Shown here in pieces: positions 45,243-53,066 of a stretch of DNA of 64,000 bases. The notes beneath the pieces were generated by a model that had not been told where the DNA came from, made no database searches, and saw only the letters and a program-made list of their open reading frames with translations. Within the stretch, counting starts at the first letter, position 1, and each line of letters opens with the position of its first letter. This stretch comes from Hymenobacter ginkgonis (GTDB lineage: Bacteria > Bacteroidota > Bacteroidia > Cytophagales > Hymenobacteraceae): contig NZ_WQKZ01000005.1 of assembly GCF_009755225.1 (NCBI RefSeq), positions 62,001 through 126,000 of the forward strand. The letters are read 5' to 3'. Position numbers and translations under genes: made by a program.

Positions 45243-47207
45243 ATGATTCATCTTTTCTTATCCCTGCTCCTGGCCCCGCCCCTGGCCGCCGCGCCGCCCA
45301 CCAAGCCCGCGCACCCGTACGCCGACGCCACGCGCTGCCGCATCGCCACCGCCCAAGACGAGCGCCAAACAACTGCCCTGCTGCCCTTCCTCGTCGATAA
45401 AAACCCCGCCTACCGGGCCGCCGCTGCCGAGGCGCTGGGTTCAGTTCAAGATACCAAAGCCGTGCCTGCCCTGCTGCCGCTGCTGCACGACGCCACGCCC
45501 GCCGTGCGCCGCGCCGCCGCCTACGCCCTGGGCCAAGCCGGCGACAGCACCGCCGTGCCTGCTCTGGTTCAGCGCTTGGCGCAGCCTGAACCTAACAGCC
45601 CAGCCCGCCGCGCTACCTACGAGGCGCTGGGCCGTTGCGTCACAAAGCGCTCGGTGGGGCAGGTGTGGACGATGGCGCCGCCTGGCCCCGACAGCGCCGC
45701 CGCACCCGGCCGCGCCTGGGCAATGTACCGAATTGCCCTGCGCGGACTAGCTACACCTGAGGCAGTTAGCCAAGCCACTAAGCTGCTAAGCCAGCCTAAG
45801 CAAAACTTGGCGGCTCGCATGGGTGCTGCCGCCGCTTTCACGCGCATGCGCGGCCTCGACTCGGTGCTGGCGCGCGTAGCGCTGCCGGTGCTCCTAAAAG
45901 ACGTGACCACGGACCCCAACTACTACGTGCGAGCCAATTGCGCCACGGCCCTGGGCCGGGTGGCGCGGCCCGCCGCCTACCTGGCTTTGCTGAAAGCGGC
46001 AAATACCGACGCCGACCATCGCGTGCGCATTGCCGCGCTACGGGCGTTGCCCAGCGAGCCTTCTATACAGAGCTTTGCCGTAGTCAAGGAAGCTTTGGTT
46101 CGGCCGCTGGCCCAGGAGGCCCTGACCGCCGCCGAGTGGCTGCTGAAAGTGCAGGTAGATACGGCTACCATAGCGTCCAGTGACTTTGCGGATGTCCGGC
46201 GGGTGCAGCACTGGCGCGCCCGTGCCACGCTGCTGCAAGCCGCGCTGCGCCATGCCCGTGTGGCCTTCCGCTCGGTTATAGCCGATAGCATTCGGCTGCG
46301 TTACCAAAAAACCGCTAATCAGTATGAAAAGGCCGCACTGCTTGCGGCATTGGGCGAAGACGTGAAGCAGTTCGGTTTTCTGGCCAAAGAAGCGGCCGCC
46401 ACGAGTGGGCCGACCGTAGTGCCAGGTACAGCACTGGCCGCGCTCGTAAGCTTGCGGGGCAATAAAAGCTTTCCGGTTGCCCGGCAGGCCGATTTTACGG
46501 CTGCCCTGCGCCGGGCGCTGGCGGGCGGCGACGAGGCCCAGTTGAGTACGGCTGCTGAGGCCTTCGGCAACCCTACCCTGGTGCCCGCGCCTCAGCCCGC
46601 CGACTTGGCTGCCCTGCGCCAAGCCCGCGATAAACTCGTGCTTCCCCGCGAGATTGAAGCCTGGATTGGCTTGCAGCAAGCTCTGGACAAAATTGAAAAA
46701 ACCGCGACGCCTACCCCCGCCCCGCGCGGCACCGCTCGCCAGCACCCCATTGATTGGGCGGTGGTACAAAGCGTGCCGGTAGGCCAGCGGGTGCGCGTAG
46801 CGACCACGCAGGGCGTCATTGTACTAGAGTTGAAAGTAGCCGAAGCACCCGGCGCTGTTGCCAGCTTTGTGGCGTTGGTGCGACAGCATTTTTACGACGG
46901 GCTATATTTTCACCGGGTGGTGCCCGACTTTGTGGCCCAGGGCGGCGACCCGCGCGGCGACGGCTCGGGCGGGGTACCCTACACGCTGCGCTCCGAGTTT
47001 GCGCAGCTCAACTACGGCGCTGGGGCAGTGGGCCTAGCCTCGGCGGGCAAGGACACCGAGAGCTGCCAATTCTTCCTCACCCACGAGCCTACCCCCCATC
47101 TCGACGGCCGCTACCCCATTTTTGCGCAAGTTGTGAGCGGCCTGGATGTAGTGCAGCGCCTCGAAATCGGCGATAAAATGCTGCGCGTCGAGCTGCTAAA
47201 ACCGTAG
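45243..47207 (+). CDS. HEAT-repeat protein fused to a cyclophilin-type isomerase
   Basis: A 654-residue exported protein: a hydrophobic signal (MIHLFLSLLLAPPLAAA), then about ten HEAT-like helical repeats (residues 40-490; for example AEALGSVQDTKAVPALLPLLHD, AAYALGQAGDSTAVPALVQRL), then a C-terminal cyclophilin domain (about 515-650). The isomerase motifs FHRVVPDFVAQGGDP and CQFFLTHEPTPHLDGRYPIFAQV are intact. HEAT repeats usually bind other proteins, so this is likely a periplasmic folding factor that picks its clients. It diverges from queA. The start is the ATG at 45243. Confidence 0.88.
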   Translation: MIHLFLSLLLAPPLAAAPPTKPAHPYADATRCRIATAQDERQTTALLPFLVDKNPAYRAAAAEALGSVQDTKAVPALLPLLHDATPAVRRAAAYALGQAGDSTAVPALVQRLAQPEPNSPARRATYEALGRCVTKRSVGQVWTMAPPGPDSAAAPGRAWAMYRIALRGLATPEAVSQATKLLSQPKQNLAARMGAAAAFTRMRGLDSVLARVALPVLLKDVTTDPNYYVRANCATALGRVARPAAYLALLKAANTDADHRVRIAALRALPSEPSIQSFAVVKEALVRPLAQEALTAAEWLLKVQVDTATIASSDFADVRRVQHWRARATLLQAALRHARVAFRSVIADSIRLRYQKTANQYEKAALLAALGEDVKQFGFLAKEAAATSGPTVVPGTALAALVSLRGNKSFPVARQADFTAALRRALAGGDEAQLSTAAEAFGNPTLVPAPQPADLAALRQARDKLVLPREIEAWIGLQQALDKIEKTATPTPAPRGTARQHPIDWAVVQSVPVGQRVRVATTQGVIVLELKVAEAPGAVASFVALVRQHFYDGLYFHRVVPDFVAQGGDPRGDGSGGVPYTLRSEFAQLNYGAGAVGLASAGKDTESCQFFLTHEPTPHLDGRYPIFAQVVSGLDVVQRLEIGDKMLRVELLKP

Positions 47208-47280
47208 TGTAGCCGCGTCGTAAAACGGTGCTTTGCCCCTGCCGCGCGCCGCAAGGTGTTCTTTAATAAGCGTGAAAAAT

Positions 47281-48087
47281 ATGCCTTTTGCCCCCGTTGT
47301 TTCTGCAAGCCAACTAGATAGTTTTATTGCTCGTCTGCAAACGATAGCCATTGTTTACTTACCCAAAGTAGTGACGGCCGTTGTGCTGCTGATAATTGGC
47401 TGGTGGGTTATTGGGTGGGCGAGCCGGTTGGTAGCGGCCGCCACCAACCGGCTCGATGTATCGCTTAGTTCCTTCTTAACCAGCATGTTTAGCATTGCCC
47501 TCAAGGTAATGCTGCTCATCACGGTGGCGGGCATGGTAGGCTTCCAAACGACTTCCTTCGTCGCTATTATTGGGGCAGCGGGCTTGGCCGTGGGCTTGGC
47601 GCTACAAGGCACGTTGGCCAACTTCGCCGGCGGCGTCCTCATCCTGATTTTCAAGCCCTTCACGGTGGGCGATGTTATTGAAAGCCAGGGCAAAAGCGGC
47701 ACCGTGCAAGCCATTCAAATTTTTAATACCCTGCTACTCACGCCCCAAGGCGATACCGTAATTCTACCCAATGGCGCTACTTCCAACGGCGTAATCACCA
47801 ACAAGGCGCACCCCCAGCGGGCGCAGGTAGAGGTGCAACTGGAGCTAGATAGCGCCACCGACCTCGCCGACCTGCGCCACCAAGCCCTACCCCTTATGCA
47901 AGGCCTTGACCAAGTGCTCGATACGCCTACTCCTCAACTCAGCATTGTGTCGCTCAAGCCAGGCGCTACCATGCAGGTGGCCTTCCAAGTCTACACGTTG
48001 CCGGGCCAAGAGGCCGCCGTGCGCAACCAACTCATCGAGCAGCTACAACTGCTACTGGCCAAGCCTCAAGAGGCAGCCTCGGCGTAG
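47281..48087 (+). CDS. mscS: Small-conductance mechanosensitive channel
   Basis: A 268-residue MscS-type channel. Three N-terminal transmembrane helices are visible, the third being the glycine-alanine pore helix VAIIGAAGLAVGLALQGTLANFAGGVLIL (about residues 95-125). A beta domain follows with PFTVGDVIE, VILPNGATSNGVITN. It opens when the membrane is stretched and releases solutes. The ATG at 47281 is used; the earlier frame has no membrane character. The rsmG gene is on the other strand. Confidence 0.93.
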   Translation: MPFAPVVSASQLDSFIARLQTIAIVYLPKVVTAVVLLIIGWWVIGWASRLVAAATNRLDVSLSSFLTSMFSIALKVMLLITVAGMVGFQTTSFVAIIGAAGLAVGLALQGTLANFAGGVLILIFKPFTVGDVIESQGKSGTVQAIQIFNTLLLTPQGDTVILPNGATSNGVITNKAHPQRAQVEVQLELDSATDLADLRHQALPLMQGLDQVLDTPTPQLSIVSLKPGATMQVAFQVYTLPGQEAAVRNQLIEQLQLLLAKPQEAASA

Positions 48088-48105
48088 CAGGAGGGGGTAG
48101 GGCTG

Positions 48106-48720
48106 TTATACAGGCACTACCACTACTTTTTTGGTTTCAAAGAATTCTTCTGGGAAGAACTCGCTCAGCGCCACTACGCGGGCTACTAGGCCACTTTCGG
48201 CGATTTCCTCGCTCAAGTCGCCGCCTTTGAGGTAGTAAAGGCCAGCGCCCTTGGCTGGCTTGGCTTTGTAGCGGTAGGCTATCCAGGGGTGGAAGGTGGC
48301 AAGGCGCGCCACTGCGCGGCTCACCACAAAGTCAAACTTTTCGCTTACCTGCTCGGCGCGGGTTTGCTCGGCCGTAACGTTCGTCAGACCCAGGTCAGCG
48401 GCCATAAACTGCACAGCTCTAATCTTTTTGCCAATGCTATCGACGAGGTGAAACCGCACTTCCGGAAATAATATGGCCAGTGGCAGGCCCGGCAAGCCAC
48501 CGCCCGTACCCACATCAAGCACCGCGCTACCCTTCGGAAACTCAACGACTTTAGCAATGCCCAGCGAATGCAGAATATGCCGCTCAAGCAAATTGTCGGT
48601 ATCGGTGCGGGCTACCAGGTTTATTTGCGCATTCCAGGCTTTAAACTCGGTTTCGAGGCGCGCAAACTGCGCGAGCTGGTGCTTGGTGAGGGCTGGGAAG
48701 TGCTGGGTGAGAAGCTGCAT
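48106..48720 (-). CDS. rsmG: 16S rRNA (guanine-527-N7)-methyltransferase
   Basis: A 204-residue SAM-dependent enzyme (GidB) that methylates G527 of 16S rRNA. The SAM-binding motif is LDVGTGGGLPGLPLAILFP near residue 68, followed by HLVDSIGKKIRAVQ and the NVTAEQTRAE strand. The start is the ATG at 48720 (MQLLTQHFP); the codon above it is TTG. It stands between mscS and a palindromic element. Confidence 0.95.
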   Translation of the reverse strand: MQLLTQHFPALTKHQLAQFARLETEFKAWNAQINLVARTDTDNLLERHILHSLGIAKVVEFPKGSAVLDVGTGGGLPGLPLAILFPEVRFHLVDSIGKKIRAVQFMAADLGLTNVTAEQTRAEQVSEKFDFVVSRAVARLATFHPWIAYRYKAKPAKGAGLYYLKGGDLSEEIAESGLVARVVALSEFFPEEFFETKKVVVVPV

Positions 48721-48760
48721 CAAGGTGGGGTGAAAGCGGGGGGTAGGGAAATGCTAAAGC

Positions 48761-48861
48761 AGAACGTCATGCTGAACAAAGGGAAGCATTTTGGCCGCAT
48801 TGATTGGGGGCTAATCCAACGAAGCGGCCAAGATGCTTCCCTTTGTTCAGCATGACGTTCT
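48761..48861. repeat. Palindromic intergenic element, copy 5
   Basis: The left arm AGAACGTCATGCTGAACAAA continues GGGAAGCATTTTGGCCGC. The right arm matches it with one difference (T against C, still able to pair as G-U). The 25-base centre differs from the other copies. Confidence 0.95.
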
Positions 48862-48890
48862 TATGGTCAAGCCAAGTAATAGCAATCGAA

Positions 48891-49514
48891 TTAAATAAAC
48901 TCTTTTTTGTCCTTCACCATGTCATAGAGCAGCTCGCGGGCGCGGTGCAGCTGCGCTTTTACGGTGCCAAGCGGGGCTTTGAGCTCGGTAGCGATTTCCT
49001 CGTAGCTCAGCTCGTCGAAGTAGCGCAGGCTCACGAGGCGCTGGTACTTGTCGGGCAAGCGCGACACAACGTGGCGCATGATTTCGATTTTCTGGTTCTT
49101 AATCGTCGTGTCGGCCGGGTTGAGGTCATTGTCGCGAAACTCCAGCTGAATTTCGTCGCCATCACCCATTTTCACGGCTGAATCAATACTCATTGTTTTG
49201 ATTTTATTCTTGCGAATAAAGTCAATGCAGTTGTTGGTGGCAATGCGGAAAAGCCAGGTACTGAACGCAAACTCAGGGTTGAATTTGTGCAGGTTTTTGA
49301 AGGCTTTGGCAAAGGCTTCAATGGTGAGGTCTTCGGCGTCGTCGGGGTTGCGCACCATTTTGAGCACGACGTGAAACACCGGCTTCTTATAAATGTGCAT
49401 CAACTCGGCATAGGCTTTCTCATCGCCGTGGTCTACGGCCGCGCGAATGAGCTTAAAATCGTGCCGGGCTTTGGACGAAAATTGCTTCTGAATATCAGAG
49501 GAGTTTACTTCCAT
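48891..49514 (-). CDS. RNA polymerase sigma factor, ECF (RpoE-like)
   Basis: A 207-residue ECF sigma factor. Region 2 contains MVRNPDDAEDLTIEAFAKAFKNLHKFNPEFAFSTWLFRIATNNCIDFIRK. Region 4 is DKYQRLVSLRYFDELSYEEIATELKAPLGTVKAQLHRARELL. A short N-terminal extension is present before region 2. The ATG at 49514 overlaps the end of the glycosyltransferase gene by 10 bases, so it is translated downstream of it. No anti-sigma gene is visible. Confidence 0.93.
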   Translation of the reverse strand: MEVNSSDIQKQFSSKARHDFKLIRAAVDHGDEKAYAELMHIYKKPVFHVVLKMVRNPDDAEDLTIEAFAKAFKNLHKFNPEFAFSTWLFRIATNNCIDFIRKNKIKTMSIDSAVKMGDGDEIQLEFRDNDLNPADTTIKNQKIEIMRHVVSRLPDKYQRLVSLRYFDELSYEEIATELKAPLGTVKAQLHRARELLYDMVKDKKEFI

Positions 49515-50662
49515 TGGAGCGGGCGCCGGAAAAGGAGGGAACTGCCCCAGGCGCAATAAAGAACAAAGTACAGAAAATCAAGCAGTGGAATAGCTACTGC
49601 AGGTAGGTGCTGGCCTAACCGACGCGCTAGCGGTAAATAAGCCGCAAACAGCCACAATGTTCGGGCCAACCAGATTAATCCCAAAGATAGCAAATTTTTG
49701 GGCGTAGTTGCAGCCGCCAGCAGGACAGGACTGAGTAAATAAAAAAGTGCATTGCTGCCCATAAAAAAGGCCAAACGGCGGCGGTCGGCCGGCTGGTAGC
49801 GGCTGCCGGCCGACAGGTGCCGCCGCTTTTGGCGCCACCAGGCGGCCCAGGTAGTGGCCGGCACGCTCAGGGTCTGGGCGAGCGGGTCGGCTACTACGGC
49901 CACGCGGGCGCCCTGGGCCACTGCGTCCTGAACCAGCAAGTCGTCGTCGCCGCTGAGGCGGCGGATGTGGCTGGCAAAGCCCTTGGTGCTCTGAAAGGTA
50001 GCGCGCGTGTAAGCCAAGTTGCGCCCTACCCCCATGTAAGGCTGGCCAGCCCACGCCAGCCCCAAATACTGGGCCGCCGTAAGAAGTGTTTCGTAGCGGA
50101 TAAGCTGGTTGAGCAGGCCCGGCTGCTCGGCATAACCCGAAAAGCCAAGTACCATATCGGCCCCATTTTTTTGGCTGAAGCCGCGTTGCATCAGGCGCAG
50201 CCAATCGGGGCCGGTGGGGCGGCAGTCGGCGTCGGTAAAGAGCAGTCGCTCGTGGCGCGCCGACTTGATGCCGAGCGTGAGGGCGTATTTCTTGGGCGAA
50301 AAGCCGGCCGGCGTGTGCGTGACCGTCACCAGCCGAAACCGGGTGGGGTAGTACTGCGCCAACTGCTGGGCGTAGAGGTAGGTGTCGTCCTGGCTGCGGT
50401 CGTCGATGAGGACCAGCTCAAAACCGGCGGGGTAGTCTTGGCGCAGCAGCAGAGGTATTAGTTCGCGCAGGTTTTCTAGCTCGTTGTGCGCGCACAGCAT
50501 GATGGAAACCGGCTCGTCGTCGGGGCCTGGCGCCTCGGCGGGCAGCTCGGCCGGCCGCCGCGTGAAGGGCCGGAAATACCGCCCCCAAAACCACAGCTGC
50601 ACCAAGAGCAGCGGCAGCAGCAGCAAGCAAGGAGGTAAAGAAAGGAGAACGGGTAATGCCAC
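49505..50662 (-). CDS. Family 2 glycosyltransferase, membrane-bound
   Basis: A glycosyltransferase of the GT2 type, about 385 residues. An N-terminal membrane helix (LLSLPPCLLLLPLLLVQLWFWG) leads to the GT-A domain: VSIMLCAHNELENLRELIPLLLRQDYP, VLIDDRSQDDT, and the DxD-type metal motif LLFTDADCRP. Later motifs ADMVLGFSGY, LSGDDDLLVQDAV and QKRRHLSAG place it with poly-sugar or hopanoid/lipid-linked types. Two membrane helices close the protein. The GTG at 50662 is the likely start, because the TTG further up sits on the promoter box. The next gene, a sigma factor, overlaps it. Confidence 0.82.
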   Translation of the reverse strand: MALPVLLSLPPCLLLLPLLLVQLWFWGRYFRPFTRRPAELPAEAPGPDDEPVSIMLCAHNELENLRELIPLLLRQDYPAGFELVLIDDRSQDDTYLYAQQLAQYYPTRFRLVTVTHTPAGFSPKKYALTLGIKSARHERLLFTDADCRPTGPDWLRLMQRGFSQKNGADMVLGFSGYAEQPGLLNQLIRYETLLTAAQYLGLAWAGQPYMGVGRNLAYTRATFQSTKGFASHIRRLSGDDDLLVQDAVAQGARVAVVADPLAQTLSVPATTWAAWWRQKRRHLSAGSRYQPADRRRLAFFMGSNALFYLLSPVLLAAATTPKNLLSLGLIWLARTLWLFAAYLPLARRLGQHLPAVAIPLLDFLYFVLYCAWGSSLLFRRPLQWK

Positions 50663-50674
50663 GGGACGAGCCCG

Positions 50675-50682
50675 CAAAGGTA
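50675..50682 (-). promoter_or_regulatory. -7 box for the glycosyltransferase
   Basis: TACCTTTG on the minus strand, embedded in CCCGCCGTACCTTTGC. It lies 12 bp ahead of the GTG, so the transcript would have a very short leader. Confidence 0.6.
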
Positions 50683-50740
50683 CGGCGGGGTAGGAGCCGT
50701 GGCTAAGCCAGTTCTTAAAAAACGGCCCCTACCCCCGCCG

Positions 50741-50748
50741 TACCTTTG
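50741..50748 (+). promoter_or_regulatory. -7 box for tgt
   Basis: TACCTTTG on the plus strand, within CCCGCCGTACCTTTGC. The surrounding sequence is a near-exact inverted copy of the glycosyltransferase promoter at 50675-50682. It lies 38 bp before the tgt ATG. Confidence 0.6.
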
Positions 50749-50786
50749 CCGGAAGGTGGCGGGCGAGGCCATCTTTATTTCTTGCC

Positions 50787-51917
50787 ATGACTTTTGACCT
50801 CCAAGCCCGCGACGCGGGCACCAAGGCCCGCGCCGGCCTGCTTACTACGGCGCACGGCAGCATCGAAACGCCCATCTTTATGCCCGTTGGCACGGCCGGC
50901 ACCGTGAAGGCCGTGGGCCAGCGCGAGCTGAAGCACGACGTGCAAGCCCAGATTATTCTGGGCAATACTTACCACCTGTATTTGCGCCCAGGCCTCGACG
51001 TGCTGCAAGCTGCCGGCGGCTTGCACAAATTCAATGGCTGGGACCGGCCTATTCTCACTGATAGCGGTGGCTACCAGGTGTTTTCGCTCAGCGGCACGCG
51101 CAAGATTAAGGAAGAAGGCGTAACGTTTCGCTCGCACATCGACGGTAGCAAGCACCTGTTTTCGCCCGAGGGCGTGATGGATATTCAGCGCCGCATTGGG
51201 GCCGATATCATCATGGCTTTTGATGAGTGCACGCCCTGGCCCTGCGAGTACGACTATGCCCGCCGCTCGCTGGATATGACGCACCGCTGGCTCAAGCGCT
51301 GCATCGAGCGCCTCGATACCACCGAGCCGCTTTACGGCTACGAGCAGACGCTTTTTCCTATCGTGCAGGGGAGCACTTTCAAGGATTTGCGCGTGCAGTC
51401 GGCCGAGTTTATTGCCGAGCAGGGCCGCGCCGGCAATGCCATCGGGGGCCTGAGCGTGGGCGAGCCCGCCGAGCTGATGTACGAGATGACGGAGCTGGTC
51501 TGCGACATTCTACCCCAAGACAAGCCGCGCTACTTGATGGGGGTAGGGACGCCCGCCAACATCTTGGAAAACATTGCGTTGGGCGTCGATATGTTCGATT
51601 GCGTACTGCCAACCCGCAACGCGCGCAACGGCATGCTGTTTACCACGCAAGGCATTATTAACGTGACAAATAAGAAGTGGGCCGCCGATTTTTCGCCCAT
51701 TGACGAAGAACTGGGCGGCCATGCCAGCACGTTTTACACCAAAGCGTACCTGCGCCACCTCATGCAGGCCAAGGAAATGCTGGGCGCCCAAATTGCTTCG
51801 CAGCACAACCTTACCTTCTACCTCTGGCTGGTGAAGGAAGCACGCAAGCAAATCGTAGCCGGCACGTTTGGCCCCTGGAAGACCGAAATGGCCGAGAAGC
51901 TGATGCGGCGCCTCTAA
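50787..51917 (+). CDS. tgt: Queuine/preQ1 tRNA-ribosyltransferase
   Basis: A 376-residue tRNA-guanine transglycosylase, which exchanges guanine 34 for the queuosine precursor preQ1. The catalytic aspartates lie in LTDSGGYQVFSL and FDCVLPTRNARNG. Other family blocks are GNTYHLYLRPG, MAFDECTPWPCEYDYARRS and GGLSVGEPAELMYEM. The C-terminal zinc site of the family, normally CxCxxC before the Y-x-R/K-AYLRHL block, is missing: the three cysteine positions read Leu, Gly and Ser (DEELGGHASTFYTKAYLRHL). It probably folds without that zinc. The LptF/G gene follows 11 bp later. Confidence 0.94.
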   Translation: MTFDLQARDAGTKARAGLLTTAHGSIETPIFMPVGTAGTVKAVGQRELKHDVQAQIILGNTYHLYLRPGLDVLQAAGGLHKFNGWDRPILTDSGGYQVFSLSGTRKIKEEGVTFRSHIDGSKHLFSPEGVMDIQRRIGADIIMAFDECTPWPCEYDYARRSLDMTHRWLKRCIERLDTTEPLYGYEQTLFPIVQGSTFKDLRVQSAEFIAEQGRAGNAIGGLSVGEPAELMYEMTELVCDILPQDKPRYLMGVGTPANILENIALGVDMFDCVLPTRNARNGMLFTTQGIINVTNKKWAADFSPIDEELGGHASTFYTKAYLRHLMQAKEMLGAQIASQHNLTFYLWLVKEARKQIVAGTFGPWKTEMAEKLMRRL

Positions 51918-51928
51918 CTCTGCGATTC

Positions 51929-53008
51929 ATGAAGATTCTCGATAAATACATCATTGGCAAGTTTCTCACCGCGTTTTTTTTCACGGTAGTGATGCTGGTG
52001 TCGGTGATTTGCGTGATTGACTATACCGAGAAGAACGACGATTTTATTCACCACAATCTGACGTTCTGGCACGTTTTCACGCACTACTACGTCTACCTCT
52101 TCCCGTATTTTGCCAACCTGCTAGCGCCCATTACCATCTTCATTGCGGTGGTATTTGTGACGGCGCGGCTGGCGGCGCGCACCGAGTTGGTGGCCATGCT
52201 GGCGAGCGGTATGAGCTTTGAACGGCTGCTGCTGCCCTACACGGTAGGGGCGGGCATTATCGCCATTTTCACGTTTGGGCTTATCAGCTGGGTTATCCCA
52301 AAGGGTACTAAAGAGATAGTGCATTTTGAGAGCTTGCACGTGGAGGAGCCCTGGAAATTTGAGGGCCGCAACGTGCACATTAAGATTGGGCCGCGCAGCT
52401 ACGCTTACCTCGAAAGCTATGATAATGTGCACAATATCGGCTTTCGCTTCGCTCTCGAAACCATCGACAGCACGGTGCTGCGCCGCCGCCTCACGGCCGA
52501 CGCCATCACCTGGGATTCGGTGAAGCACGACTGGCACATGACGCCGCAAATCGTGCGCACCTTCCGCGGGCAAACGGAGGAAATGCTGCAAACCATTCCG
52601 GCCCGCGACACCACACTCAATCTTTACCCGAAGGACTTTGCCAGCACCTACCGCCTGGCCGAAACCCTGACTTCGCCCCAGCTAAACGACCTCATCCAAA
52701 CCAAGATACTGCGCGGCGCCAACGACACGGCCCAGTACCTGAGCGTGAAGTATGAGCGCTACGCCTACCCCTTCGATATCATCATTCTCACGCTCATCGG
52801 CGTGGTGCTGAGCGCCCGCAAAAGCCGTGGCGGCGTTGGCGGGCAAATTGCGCTGGGTTTCGTGTTGGCGTTTATCTTTATCATTTTCGTGATGCTCTCG
52901 CGCAACCTGGCGTCGGTGGGCAGCCTACCCCCCATGCTGGCGGCGTGGGTGCCGGGCATGGTTTTCACCGTAATTGGGCTGGGGCTATACCGGGTGGTGC
53001 CGAAGTAA
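51929..53008 (+). CDS. LptF/LptG-family permease (YjgP/YjgQ)
   Basis: A 359-residue inner-membrane protein of the YjgP/YjgQ family, whose members are the LptF and LptG permeases of the lipopolysaccharide transporter. Six hydrophobic segments frame a periplasmic domain: MKILDKYIIGKFLTAFFFTVVML, TRLAARTELVAMLASGMSFERLLLP (the coupling-helix region), then ISWVIPKGTKEI and finally RNLASVGSLPPMLAAWVPGMVF. It is likely one half of the permease, with the partner elsewhere. It follows tgt within 11 bp. Confidence 0.88.
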   Translation: MKILDKYIIGKFLTAFFFTVVMLVSVICVIDYTEKNDDFIHHNLTFWHVFTHYYVYLFPYFANLLAPITIFIAVVFVTARLAARTELVAMLASGMSFERLLLPYTVGAGIIAIFTFGLISWVIPKGTKEIVHFESLHVEEPWKFEGRNVHIKIGPRSYAYLESYDNVHNIGFRFALETIDSTVLRRRLTADAITWDSVKHDWHMTPQIVRTFRGQTEEMLQTIPARDTTLNLYPKDFASTYRLAETLTSPQLNDLIQTKILRGANDTAQYLSVKYERYAYPFDIIILTLIGVVLSARKSRGGVGGQIALGFVLAFIFIIFVMLSRNLASVGSLPPMLAAWVPGMVFTVIGLGLYRVVPK

Positions 53009-53066
53009 GGGGGTAGGCTGCCTGCCCGCACTCATTGTCGCTCCTCCTCGCAAGGACAAATCTGTT

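Noticed and set aside
43943-51917. queA and tgt as one queuosine operon
   Set aside because: They lie more than 5 kb apart on opposite strands, with unrelated genes between them.
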